A stretch of 28,139 nt of DNA from Collinsella sp. (GTDB lineage Bacteria > Actinomycetota > Coriobacteriia > Coriobacteriales > Coriobacteriaceae). The stretch spans positions 1 through 28,139 of the forward strand of contig JAHYYK010000032.1 of NCBI GenBank assembly GCA_019425005.1, given 5' to 3'. Shown in pieces: positions 8,243 to 16,806 of the stretch. The notes beneath the pieces are model-generated. The model searched no databases. It had not been told where the DNA came from and saw nothing but the letters and a program-made list of their open reading frames with translations. Every line of letters begins with the position of its first letter. Position 1 is the first letter of the stretch. A program made the position numbers and the translations under genes.

Positions 8243-10053
8243 TGAGTCAGACTGACCTGCGGAATAGTGTTAGAGCCGAGATTGAGGCGCGCTGTGGTGG
8301 GGATGCGTCGCAGTGCTCCGCGATTTTCTCGCCATCAAAGAGGGTGTTCGTGGAGGCGCCGGCAGGCTACGGGAAGACCACGGTGATGACTGGGCGGGCT
8401 TGCTGGCTGCTGGCATCTGGCGAAGTCCATCCGCCAAAAAGGATTTTGGCCCTGACCTTTAGCGTTGCCGCCGCGCGGAGGATGCGTATGGATTTGGGCA
8501 TCACTATGTCGGCACTTCCTGGTCCCGTGGCCAAGCGTTTTGAGGACAGCGTCATGGCGACCAACTTCCACGGCTTTGCTTGGGCTCTGCTACGCAGATA
8601 CTGGAAATCGCTCTCGCTCCCAGTGAACGTTGACGAGCTCTCTATGGTTGATGACAACAGCGCCGTTAGCGAGCTGGTTTCGCGAGGTGGCAGGCTGACC
8701 TGGGATGAAAAGAATGCCGTTGACGACTTCCTCCGCTTCATGAGAAACGGTCAGGAAATGGACTTGAGGCGTGTGATGTTTTCCTTTAATAGGATCATCA
8801 AGGAAAGGTTTGCATCGAACGGTCTCTTGCCATACTCCGCAATGATTTCCCTTGCAATTGAATTGCTCGCTCATTTTCCCAAGTTAAGGTCCTATCTGTC
8901 GGCAGCATATCCTGTTGTGCTTGTCGACGAGGCGCAGGACACGAATGCGTTGTGCTATGTCTTCCTAAGGGGTCTACTTTCTGAAGAGTCGGGGATCTGC
9001 ATGTTCGGCGACCCCATTCAGCGTGTCTATGGTTTTATTGGTGCAATGGAAGGCTTAAAGGCAAAGGCCACTACCGACCTGCGTCTAACGCCGTTGGAAC
9101 TCGAGCATAACCATAGGTTTTCTGGGAGATCTATCGTCGGAGAGCTCGGTGCTGCGATTCGCTTCAACATGAAGGGCACCATTGCCGGCGGTACGCCCCG
9201 ACTTCCCATATTTGTTGGCTCTACTCAGCAAGACGAAGCGACTGCCATCGTTTCCAAGGTTACTGCGCTCGCTCAAAGCAGTGGCGGGAGGATTGCGATT
9301 CTTGTTCGTAAGCGTGGTGCCCTTGCCGATCTCATTATGGAAGAGCTTGCTAAAGAAGGTATCTCTTACTTCAACGGACTCTTCTCGGATACAAGTCGGG
9401 GGTTCATCGAATTCAATGCGTTTGCTTTATCCAGGATTACCGATGCAGTGTCTGGAGAAAAGGGCGTCAGCCGGTCTGCTGCGGACAAAATAATCGACTC
9501 CATCTCTGATGAACTGCTGACTGGCTCCAAGAGGTTCGAGTATGGGCGGTCCTATGCCATGCTTCTAGGAGCGCTGCGGAAACACCTTAAAAATGACTGC
9601 GTCGCGATGGGACCTTCGGAGCGCTTCGACTATATCGTTAGTATCTTTTCCGAGGGCTCCCTGCGACGTTTCTCTGATTACCTTGATGTGGGCATCTCCA
9701 TGATGACCGTTCACTCCGCTAAGGGGCTCGAGTGGGACACCGTTTTCATTCCGGGCGTTACGCGTTTCGATTGGCCTGGAGGGATTTGCTCTCGTTGCGA
9801 AAATGCTGGTATATGCTTACGTTCTGCGCGAGGTTGCCAGATTGCTGATGCGAAGAAAATGCCAGATGGGCTTATTGAGGAAATAGGCCTGCTGTACGTC
9901 GGCGTCACTCGCGCCCGCAAAGCGGTATACGTCTCCGCTTCGATGCAGCGCAGAACAAATTACGGGAACTATCAGGTTGCCTGCCCCTCTTGCCTAACGT
10001 CTCTTCCGGGCATTGAGCCTGTGAGCTGGACGGTCATGGACGGGGAGGGGTGA
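8236..10053 (+). CDS. gajB: Gabija anti-phage helicase GajB (UvrD-like, SF1)
   Basis: The 605-residue SF1A helicase shows the family's motifs in order: Walker A APAGYGKTT (41-49), LALTFSVAAA (Ia), VLVDEAQD (II, Asp231-Glu232), FGDPIQRVYGF (III), NHRF (IV), TVHSAKGLEWD (V, about 491-501) and YVGVTRARKAVYVS (VI). GajB partners with GajA, sensing nucleic-acid ends and driving the nuclease. Two starts are close: ATG 8236 or ATG 8242, the latter sharing a base with the gajA stop; GTGGGG at 8225-8230 can serve both. A four-cysteine cluster (Cys518, 521, 527, 534) lies between motifs V and VI and could bind zinc or an Fe-S centre. The protein is longer than the best-known GajB (about 500 residues). 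Confidence 0.92.
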   Translation: MLMSQTDLRNSVRAEIEARCGGDASQCSAIFSPSKRVFVEAPAGYGKTTVMTGRACWLLASGEVHPPKRILALTFSVAAARRMRMDLGITMSALPGPVAKRFEDSVMATNFHGFAWALLRRYWKSLSLPVNVDELSMVDDNSAVSELVSRGGRLTWDEKNAVDDFLRFMRNGQEMDLRRVMFSFNRIIKERFASNGLLPYSAMISLAIELLAHFPKLRSYLSAAYPVVLVDEAQDTNALCYVFLRGLLSEESGICMFGDPIQRVYGFIGAMEGLKAKATTDLRLTPLELEHNHRFSGRSIVGELGAAIRFNMKGTIAGGTPRLPIFVGSTQQDEATAIVSKVTALAQSSGGRIAILVRKRGALADLIMEELAKEGISYFNGLFSDTSRGFIEFNAFALSRITDAVSGEKGVSRSAADKIIDSISDELLTGSKRFEYGRSYAMLLGALRKHLKNDCVAMGPSERFDYIVSIFSEGSLRRFSDYLDVGISMMTVHSAKGLEWDTVFIPGVTRFDWPGGICSRCENAGICLRSARGCQIADAKKMPDGLIEEIGLLYVGVTRARKAVYVSASMQRRTNYGNYQVACPSCLTSLPGIEPVSWTVMDGEG

Positions 10054-10462
10054 TTGCCGGTGGGATGGAGCGTGTCTGCTTCTGACGCGAGGTCCGGTTG
10101 CGGCCCTTACTATGGTCTCATGGAGTGTGCCCAAGCTGCTCTTTGACTAGAACGGCTTGGGCACTGGCGTCTTGGTAGGATGCGGTGTTTGTTTAATTAG
10201 CCACTATTGAATATTGTGAAGCAGCACCGTGGCATTAGCCTAGGCGCCGTGGCCGACATGGGCCCCAATGCCTATTTGCTAACGTCTGGCTTGGCAGCGC
10301 TGTTGCATGTTGGCTTCGCTCATGTTGATGCAGGTCGTATTATGCGCCTCTATCCGCGATGGTTGTATCTTTCCGGACGAAGTGATCGAGCGCCATCACT
10401 TTGGGCCTGGATGCAGTCGTCATGGAGCTGCGCACAAGGCCACTTGATGGATCTTCGGTGCT
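10054..10462. other. intergenic region after gajB
   Basis: No supported gene. A perfect 10-base inverted repeat (10127-10136 with 10155-10164, loop 18) lies about 75 bases after the gajB stop. It may slow or end transcription, but it lacks a T-run. A 98-codon plus-strand frame starting at TTG 10207 has no clear ribosome site and runs antisense into the end of the KAP gene; it is not accepted as a gene. Confidence 0.5.
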
Positions 10463-11820
10463 CTACAATGGCGGTGCCAGACGCTGATATAGCTGCTGAT
10501 TGAAAGACATTCTGGTAAGTTCACTATTGCCCAGTTCTTTGACCCGCGGGTCCCTGTCATTGTTGCCGTATATCAACGCGGATAGATCTTCTACAAAACG
10601 CTTGCGTCTATTTTCAATATCCTGCTTATAGGGAAGCTCATCTTTATTGGCTCCCCATACCGATTCAATCACTTCATCAAGATATTGGATGAAGTGATCG
10701 CTGTGTTTCGCAAGTTCGTAGACAGCTTCGTAGCCAGTACTGGTCTTCATTTCGTGCCAGGCGAGCGGGTCATAGTAAGCGAGAATGTTTACTACAGGAA
10801 GCAGACCCTGGTCTGGGAAATGCTGAACCCTTCCATTCCCAAAGTGCTCCCAGTGGTTAGCAATGTATCTAGATAGATTTGTTATAGAGTCGATAAGCCT
10901 GTTGCAGGCTCTTAGTGAGGCTTGTTTGTAGCCGAGCAAATCGATGGTTATATCCATGAAGGTATATCCATCCATTGTATTGATTCCTTTATACAGAAGG
11001 TAATCAGCCGGTTTTATCGGATTTAGCTCAAGACGTTTGTCGTAGAAGCGCTCGAGGTATTTTCTGCCGTCGAATCTTGGGCCATATACGCCCTGGAGGG
11101 AATGTGCAAGCTGCGTAATGTCGGTCGAATAAACTACAACGATGTTGTCTTGCTGAAACAGCGTTTTTGTTTGTTCGAGTACCTTTATTGCGAATTCGGG
11201 CCGGCAGCGGTCGAGTTCGTCGATAAAGATGATGGCTCGGTCGGCTACCTCGGGAAGATTGGTCTTAATGAGTTCGTCAATTTTGCCTCGAAGTTCTTTC
11301 TCATTTTTGTATTGTTCGAGAAAATCGGTTCCGCTGAATTTTTCAATGACACCATTGATGTCACCGCCATATCCGATAAGGGAAGCGGCCGCTTCTATGG
11401 CGCCAATGACCCCCTTGCCGAAATCCTTTCCCCCTTGACGCTCTGTTCGTCTGCGGCATTAGCGATGGAGGCCAATATGGGCAAGATCGGATTCTCGAAA
11501 TGGTCGTCTTCCCATGCGTTGAAATAAATGGGCAGACATGGCGTCGCGGGGAGTTCTGTCGCGGTTTCTCCTAGCGTCGCGTTAAGTGTCTCTAGGTTGA
11601 TATCGAGAGCCGGATTTGCCATTTGCAGGACTCTCGCAACTTGCTTTACAAAGAATGTCTTGCCAGAGCCCCAAGGTGCATCAATGACAAAGGTATACGG
11701 AGGCTCAACCGCAATGAGCATCTTTAGAAAGTCCTCGATTTCTCTCTTGCGGTGAAGCGGGTCTTGGGTAAGAGCGTTTTCAATTGCTTTCGGTGTAGGT
11801 TCTTCGTCGGCTCGTTTCAT
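10463..11820 (-). pseudogene. KAP-family P-loop NTPase, single frameshift
   Basis: Read on the minus strand, the gene starts at ATG 11820 and ends at 10463, encoding about 452 residues once one frameshift is repaired. The first part has the Walker A DAPWGSGKT (47-55) and the KAP hallmark YFNAWEDD. The second part, in another frame, has Walker B AIIFIDELDRCRPEF. The break falls in a run of five C (11430-11434; G on the coding strand), and one more base restores an open frame from start to end. As written, the first frame stops after 141 codons. KAP NTPases include phage-exclusion proteins such as PifA, so a defence role is plausible. It may be a true pseudogene, a phase-variable gene or a sequencing error in a homopolymer. 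Confidence 0.85.
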
Positions 11821-11981
11821 GGTGACTGCCTTCTTTCTGTGGGCGGGGTTTCGTTTCGGTCTTATTCGTTCTGTAAATAGAATCGAAGGGTTTCTTCTTG
11901 TCTAACTTTCATCCGTAGGTTTTACCCTTTAAGTGTTTAACAATGCCTAGACCTGCTATTTTCCATACGCAGTGAAGTGGT

Positions 11982-12629
11982 ATGGTGCTTGAGCTTATGC
12001 TGATTTCTATTTGTGTTGGGAGATTGATGGTTAACAAGTCCCGAGAGGGCAGGGACGGTGGGTTTGAAACCTCCGATGTCCTGATCACGGTTTTAACCTC
12101 TGCGGCCCTTCCGGTCGCCTCGCGCATCCTTACGCTTGCCTTTGGGGATAATTCCTTGTGGTCTGTCGACCGATTGTTCATTATCTATTTTGCATCATTT
12201 TCAGGATGGATATTGAGAAGTTATCTCCAGCTTGTCGTGGAGAGAAACGGAATGAGGGATAAAGGCTATACGTTTATGGATTCAGTTGCGTCGGGGAATG
12301 CCATTTGGACGTTTCCCGTTGCTCTTTCTCTATTTTGTTGGAATCTAATACCAGGCTTAATCTCACTTCTTGCTATCTATTGTGTCGCAGTTTTTCTGCT
12401 TTGGAAGTATCGGAATGTCTTTCGCATTGACGTGGGAAGAATGGTATTTATCGGGTTGTGTACGCTTCTTACCGTGCTTGTCGCGGAAGCGTTCTGTGCG
12501 GTCTATTTGCCTGATTCGGTATCTGAAATATATCAATTTGTTATCTATACGTTTACGTTGGTTTTTATTATTTCGTTTAATTTTGCGCTCGATCGCTTTC
12601 GAATAAAACGCTTCGGTCGCAGGAAATAG
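11982..12629 (+). CDS. polytopic membrane protein of unknown function
   Basis: The 215-residue product has about six hydrophobic segments (roughly residues 36-56, 64-86, 107-124, 126-142, 152-175 and 184-203) and a basic C-terminal tail. I do not recognise a family. The ATG at 11982 has only a weak ribosome site; ATG 12027 behind GGGAG at 12018-12022 is an alternative that would trim 15 residues. It is divergent from the KAP gene and 32 bases ahead of the next unknown gene on the same strand, with which it probably forms an operon. In a defence island such a protein could be a pore or membrane anchor, but this is inference. Confidence 0.7.
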   Translation: MVLELMLISICVGRLMVNKSREGRDGGFETSDVLITVLTSAALPVASRILTLAFGDNSLWSVDRLFIIYFASFSGWILRSYLQLVVERNGMRDKGYTFMDSVASGNAIWTFPVALSLFCWNLIPGLISLLAIYCVAVFLLWKYRNVFRIDVGRMVFIGLCTLLTVLVAEAFCAVYLPDSVSEIYQFVIYTFTLVFIISFNFALDRFRIKRFGRRK

Positions 12630-12661
12630 GACCCATGATCTTATAAGGGTATGAGGACAAC

Positions 12662-13633
12662 ATGGACACTTCTACAAATAATCAAACGCTCGTATATCGC
12701 TTTGTCGATGTAGATCCCGAAGAAGGCCTGGACGCCAAGGACCTTTCTAAGTTCCTAAGCCAATTTGACGGACTGATAAAAGAGGTCGCAAAAGAGTCGG
12801 GCACCTTAGAAAATACGTCTATAAAAGTGCGCCCATTTAAAGAAGGCTCTTTTATTACGGAATTCGTGATCCATTGTGTGCCCGGATTGGTTGACGCGTT
12901 AAACAGTGACGCTATATCTGCAATTAATAATGCCGGCGGTCTTGTGGAGGTTCTATTTGCTATAGCGCACATAATTAAAAAAGTTAAAGGACATATCTCT
13001 AAATATAAGCCAACTGACAATGGAACTTTCGTATATGGAGAGGGTTCGGACGCAGTCGTTGTTCCTGTTGAGATCCACGCGCTAGTCCAGTCCCCAGAAA
13101 TCGCTGAGAAATTTTCTAAGGTCATCACTGGTCCGATGAAATCTTTCAAGAGGCCTTCGAGGGAGATTGAGATTAAGATTGCCGGTAGTAAGGCTTCAGA
13201 GGATGCTATTTCTTTTTCTTCAAGCGAGGCGACTTATTTTGATAGCTATAAAGAAGAAGCTTTAAAGGCAACGCAAGAAGAGACGGTTGAGTATTCGTCC
13301 CACAATATCTGGGTTCGACCGTTATTTGGTTCCTACGGTGGAGATGTTTCCGGATATACATTTGAGTCGGGCTACGAGGACGAGCAACGAACATACAATA
13401 AGGTTCAAATAGACGACCGTGATTTTCTCGAACGCGTGCGAGATGGTGAGTATCGCTTAAATAGTGGCGACCTAATGCGTGTCGATATGACCATTAAAGA
13501 GGTCATTAATTTGAGGACGCAAAAAGTCCGAACCGCCGCATGCCATATAACTAAAGTTAGAGATTACCGTCCGATGAAAAGATGTGAACAGCTGACCTTT
13601 GCTGATTTTGTTGATGGGGAGAATAATGACTGA
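12662..13633 (+). CDS. unknown soluble protein, partner of the upstream membrane protein
   Basis: The 323-residue product is not recognised. Its N-terminal part (about 1-115) opens with a beta strand, then a helix (LDAKDLSKFLSQFDGLIKEV) and the phrase PFKEGSFITEF, followed by a helical stretch ending in AHIIKKVKGHI. The middle (130-200) may be a second alpha/beta unit. The C-terminal part (about 215-320) is beta-rich, with a VRDGEYRLNSGDLMRVDM segment. There is no signal peptide and no nuclease or nucleotide motif visible. ATG follows GAGG at 12653-12656. It is 32 bases downstream of the membrane protein gene, so the two likely act together. The SIR2 gene follows about 450 bases later, probably as a separate unit. 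Confidence 0.75.
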   Translation: MDTSTNNQTLVYRFVDVDPEEGLDAKDLSKFLSQFDGLIKEVAKESGTLENTSIKVRPFKEGSFITEFVIHCVPGLVDALNSDAISAINNAGGLVEVLFAIAHIIKKVKGHISKYKPTDNGTFVYGEGSDAVVVPVEIHALVQSPEIAEKFSKVITGPMKSFKRPSREIEIKIAGSKASEDAISFSSSEATYFDSYKEEALKATQEETVEYSSHNIWVRPLFGSYGGDVSGYTFESGYEDEQRTYNKVQIDDRDFLERVRDGEYRLNSGDLMRVDMTIKEVINLRTQKVRTAACHITKVRDYRPMKRCEQLTFADFVDGENND

Positions 13634-13757
13634 CGTGCCGAATCAGGCCAATCGATTTGCCCGGACATTGAATGTAGTTCTGCATGCTCCGCAATAGCGA
13701 CGAAAACAGGTTACTATGTCGGTAGTGATACAGTCATCGTTGACTCTAAGTGAGGCG

Positions 13758-13949
13758 ATGACAAAGGAGGGTCGTTGTTCGGTTGTTGCCGGCAACGGCT
13801 CTTTGATTTTAGGAGTTACTTTGGCGATAGATTTTTAGACTTTCGCTCAACTTATCGAACTCCTAGAGAGTCATGGCGTTCTAACTGATGCCGCTGTGCT
13901 AGATTGTCTGAGACGCGAAATGAATATTTGCTCGTCGGAGCACTGCTGA
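13758..13949 (+). pseudogene. possible small gene remnant with an in-frame TAG
   Basis: The 448-base gap before the SIR2 gene is not entirely blank. From ATG 13758 a frame reads 26 codons to TAG (13836-13838). It then continues in the same frame for 36 codons as TFAQLIELLESHGVLTDAAV and on to DCLRREMN before TGA at 13947-13949. The second half has normal helical protein composition, so the TAG may be a nonsense mutation (GAG would give Glu). No family is recognised. A 23-codon frame (13626-13697) overlapping the stop of the previous gene is a further possible fragment. Confidence 0.3.
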
Positions 13950-14081
13950 ATATTGGGTCACCTGTGCGGTTCGAATTTTCAATTGTCGAGCAGCTTTTGT
14001 CTTCGATGAAGTCTCGCAATTCTAGCAAAAATCAAACATATGTTCTATACTTATGGAAGTAGACTTGTTTGGAGGCGTTAG

Positions 14082-15677
14082 ATGGAAGTCGGAAGAGATG
14101 ACATTGTAGACAGCGTTGTCCGTCTGATAAATGGGGTGGGCCGTAGCCCCTATTTATTCGTTGGCTCGGGGTTTTCCCGTAGATATATGGGGACCGACGA
14201 TTGGGACGGCTTGTTAAGGCACCTCTGCTCCCGTCTTTCTGATGATCCTTTTCGACTCGATTCCTACCTTGCTCGCTGTCCAGATAATCCTGATTATGGT
14301 GCTTTGCCCTCTGCCGCGACGATGCTTGATAAGGATATGCGCATAGCTGTTCTTGAGGACCCTCGCTTCGCTTCTTTTAGAGACGATCATGCAGAGGACA
14401 TTCGTCAGCGCAAATCTGTTTTAAAGATTATGGCGGCCGAGAGGTTATCCTCGTTCAAACCTGACCATATGACGCATGAACTTGATATCTTGAGAGAGGT
14501 CGGCAGGCGGCGTATTTCTGGAGTCATTACAACCAACTATGACTGTCTACTGGAGTCACTGTTTCCCGAGTTTAAAGTTTTTGTAGGCCAGGACGATCTT
14601 GTCTTTCACAGAACTTTTGAAATGGGTGAAATCTATAAGATCCACGGGTCTATGGATAATCCTGAATCTATGGTTCTTGAGGAGGCAGATTACGCAAAAC
14701 TCGCCGAAACCCAGGATTACTTGGCAGCCAAGTTGCTAACTATTTTTATGGAATACCCAATTATTTTTATCGGCTATTCCCTTAACGACCCCGATATCCA
14801 AGCTATCCTCATGTCGATTTCGCGCTGCCTCGGTTCAAATAATCTTGTATTGCTCAAAGAGCGTTTTATTTTCCTAACTAGGGGCGAAAACGCAACCTCG
14901 ACACATTCGATTACATTTCCGGGTATTGGCGAGATAAGCATGACCGCGATTAGGACGAATGATTTTGGCGCAGTGTATGAAGCAATTGGACATTCCAAAT
15001 GCTCCTTCTCGCCCAGGATCATTCGTGAGTTGCGCAGGAGTATCTACGCCCTGGCAGATAAGGGCGAGCCAAATGATTCTCTGGTAGTCGAAGCGAGTTT
15101 TAGCGACCTCGAGAGACTTCCGGAGGGACAGCATCTTGTGCTGGGCATCGGTGTCGCAAATGCATCTTTGGGCCACGGCCATATGGTCAAAGCCGAGCTT
15201 TTATATCGCGATGTCGTGTTTGATGATGAACATGTCGCTCCCAAACTTGCCGTCGAGGAATATCTTCCTGCGCTGCTTGCTTCTAACTCGGGTGGTTTGC
15301 CCATGTATAAGTATTTAAGCGCGTATTCAGGGGAAGTTCTTAATCCAAGGATGCTAAAGGAAATAGATGAGAAGAAGGATTTAGATGCTTTTCTAAACAA
15401 CAGCCTACGAAAGGCAAAAGGTAGCTATCATCTTTCGGGAATTAGATACTCGGTTAAGTCTGTTATAGCTAACGAAGGCTTTGAGGAAGCATTTAAAAAG
15501 TTAGTTTTACTTGAGGAGGATGAGCTCGATTTAAATGAGTTGCTCGAGTATCTGAGGGCGCTCATCACGGATGATCGTAAGATAATCCACGGTAATAGCG
15601 AGCTGAAACGGCTTATTAGAATGTATGATTTCCTTAAGTACAAGAAGGCCTTCGACATATCGGCTACTAGTGAGTAA
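14082..15677 (+). CDS. SIR2-family protein, probable NAD-depleting defence effector
   Basis: The 531-residue protein has an N-terminal SIR2 (SIR2_2-type) domain of about 300 residues. Visible motifs are LFVGSGFSRRY (nucleotide-binding start), TTNYDCLLE with Asn152 and Asp154, YKIHGS with catalytic-type His188, and IFIGYSLNDPD. The C-terminal part (about 320-531) is mixed, then strongly helical and charged, and is not assigned; it may be the phage-sensing part. In defence systems such as DSR and Thoeris ThsA, SIR2 domains cleave NAD+ to stop growth of infected cells. No TIR gene is nearby, so Thoeris is unlikely; a stand-alone SIR2 effector fits better. GGAGG at 14071-14075 is 6 bases before ATG, and a TATACT box lies at 14046-14051. 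Confidence 0.85.
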   Translation: MEVGRDDIVDSVVRLINGVGRSPYLFVGSGFSRRYMGTDDWDGLLRHLCSRLSDDPFRLDSYLARCPDNPDYGALPSAATMLDKDMRIAVLEDPRFASFRDDHAEDIRQRKSVLKIMAAERLSSFKPDHMTHELDILREVGRRRISGVITTNYDCLLESLFPEFKVFVGQDDLVFHRTFEMGEIYKIHGSMDNPESMVLEEADYAKLAETQDYLAAKLLTIFMEYPIIFIGYSLNDPDIQAILMSISRCLGSNNLVLLKERFIFLTRGENATSTHSITFPGIGEISMTAIRTNDFGAVYEAIGHSKCSFSPRIIRELRRSIYALADKGEPNDSLVVEASFSDLERLPEGQHLVLGIGVANASLGHGHMVKAELLYRDVVFDDEHVAPKLAVEEYLPALLASNSGGLPMYKYLSAYSGEVLNPRMLKEIDEKKDLDAFLNNSLRKAKGSYHLSGIRYSVKSVIANEGFEEAFKKLVLLEEDELDLNELLEYLRALITDDRKIIHGNSELKRLIRMYDFLKYKKAFDISATSE

Positions 15678-15683
15678 TCCCAC

Positions 15684-15915
15684 CTAGCGTCTATGAAGAA
15701 GGCCATCTTTGTAAACTATGGCATCTGAGCGTATAGTGCGAACACCACGTGCAAATGCATTCTTAATATAACGCTTTCTGCTTGAAATCACAATGGTGTC
15801 TGTTTCGACCTGCCAATCAAGGGAAGATGGTGTAGAGTATCTTCCCGCAGTACAAAAGCTCTTTGGGAACTTTAAGGGTGACGCTTTCAAACTGAGAGTG
15901 TTGCCCTTTTTTCAT
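15684..15915 (-). pseudogene. possible degraded small gene
   Basis: On the minus strand, ATG 15915 opens a frame beginning MKKGQHSQFESVTLKVPKEL that stops after 32 codons. A second frame overlapping it continues with LDWQVETDTIVISSRKRYI and ends at TAG 15686-15684. Together they look like one small protein of about 75 residues split by a frameshift. There is no clear ribosome site and no recognised family, so this is tentative. Confidence 0.3.
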
Positions 15916-16066
15916 GTATGCAATGTGTGACGTACTGGCCAAGCACCATCCCGGCAATGGAATGATCGAGCATGGGCGGCTTCTACTGGTTGACGTGATC
16001 GTGGTCAAACAAGTGATATCGATTAGAATTAAATCAATTGCGCTGGAAGCCTTCGGGCGACACCTG

Positions 16067-16097
16067 AAGAGGGCTGATGCGTCGGTCCTCTTTTTTT
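16067..16097 (+). terminator. intrinsic terminator
   Basis: AAGAGG (16067-16072) pairs with CCTCTT (16087-16092). The stem continues inward through a G:T pair and CTGA with TCGG around the loop TGCG, and a run of seven T (16091-16097) follows. This is a good rho-independent terminator reading on the plus strand. It is about 390 bases after the SIR2 stop, so it may end that transcript or belong to a lost gene. Confidence 0.7.
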
Positions 16098-16196
16098 GTT
16101 TGGATGTAAGATTCGGCCAGGCAAAACAAGGATCTCATTTGGGGAGAAACAAATATCCGGCGGTTTTCCGCTTCGGGACGCGCGGTTTAAGCGTGC

Positions 16197-16372
16197 TTTT
16201 CGGAAGTGCGGGGAAAAAATCGGAAACCTCCGAGCATAAACCGAATTTCGGCAACAAAACCGCAGGTCGCGGAAAGCTAAAACAGGGGTCTGGTCTGTCG
16301 ATCTCGGTTTTTTCACCGCACTTCCGAAAATGACCGACGGAAGTATGCGGCAAATTTCGGAACCCTCGAGCA
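16197..16372. repeat. palindromic repeat cluster (REP/MITE-like)
   Basis: Bases 16197-16222 and 16305-16330 are inverted copies of a 26-base sequence with 24 matches, separated by 82 bases that include the small palindrome CCGAATTTCGG (16241-16251). A second, direct copy relationship links 16200-16236 with 16337-16372: both begin with CGGAAGT and end with CGGAA, CCTC and GAGCA. A third weaker CTTCCG-containing copy may lie near 16450-16475. Open frames across it have repetitive, biased composition and are probably not genes. It resembles short interspersed palindromic repeats. Whether it recurs in the genome cannot be seen here. Confidence 0.65.
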
Positions 16373-16543
16373 CATCGTCCTTTTCATGAAAAGAACTCGC
16401 AGGTAGAAACTTTGTCACTATCCAGTGTGGTTGACGTGTCTAGAATTTGCCACACACTTCCGGATTTTGCATAAGCTCGACTGGTTTGTTTATCGATTGG
16501 GGCAGAGGAATCTTGTCTGGACCTCGTTATATGTATTTAAATG

Positions 16544-16573
16544 GATGAACTTAACCTATAAGTTAAGTTCATC
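16544..16573. promoter_or_regulatory. operator-like palindrome upstream of the toxin-antitoxin-like pair
   Basis: GATGAACTTAAC (16544-16555) and GTTAAGTTCATC (16562-16573) are a perfect 12-base inverted repeat around CTATAA. A TATAAG that could act as a -10 box (16557-16562) sits inside it. Its place just before a gene pair with an HTH antitoxin-like protein suggests autoregulation by that protein. Confidence 0.6.
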
Positions 16574-16592
16574 TAGAAATGGGAGGTGCCCT

Positions 16593-16766
16593 TTGGCAGA
16601 AGGATATGAACTTGTCGAATATAGAGACCTCAAGGGCCGACCGTTTTGGGAATTGACGGCTTCTCCCGATAACTCTCAATTCCAGAAAATGTTGTCAGAC
16701 CATGAGCGGAAATTAACCGCTCAAACAATGATCGGCCAGAATAGCACGTCAGCTTCTGGAATCTGA
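16593..16766 (+). CDS. truncated HigB/RelE-like toxin
   Basis: The 57-residue product starts at TTG 16593, six bases after GGGAGG (16581-16586). It opens with YELVEYRDLKGRPFWELTAS, which resembles the first strand and helix of HigB/RelE-type toxins (usually Y-x-V-x2-Y-x-D-x2-G-x2-PF-x-E). Full toxins of this family are about 100-120 residues with a conserved C-terminal core. Here the frame ends early with an unrelated-looking tail, and only 40 bases remain before the next gene. It is therefore probably an internally deleted, inactive toxin. The operator palindrome just upstream and the HTH gene just downstream support the toxin-antitoxin reading. A longer frame from 16425 has no ribosome site. 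Confidence 0.5.
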   Translation: MAEGYELVEYRDLKGRPFWELTASPDNSQFQKMLSDHERKLTAQTMIGQNSTSASGI

Positions 16767-16806
16767 GCGCTGACTTTTATACATGGTTTTCGAAACGGAG
16801 AATACA

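Noticed and set aside
10207..10503. 98-codon plus-strand frame
   Set aside because: TTG start without a ribosome site, odd composition, and it overlaps the 3' end of the KAP gene antisense.
11102..11527. 141-codon plus-strand frame
   Set aside because: It is antisense to the KAP gene, whose Walker B and flanking motifs are plainly encoded on the other strand.
14082..15677. Thoeris system (ThsA)
   Set aside because: No TIR-domain gene is adjacent and no SLOG motif could be recognised in the C-terminal half.
15914..16333. 139-codon plus-strand frame and overlapping minus frames
   Set aside because: They cross the terminator and the palindromic repeat cluster and have no ribosome site or domain.
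16197..16372. CRISPR array
   Set aside because: Only two or three imperfect copies in mixed orientation, without regular spacers or cas genes.
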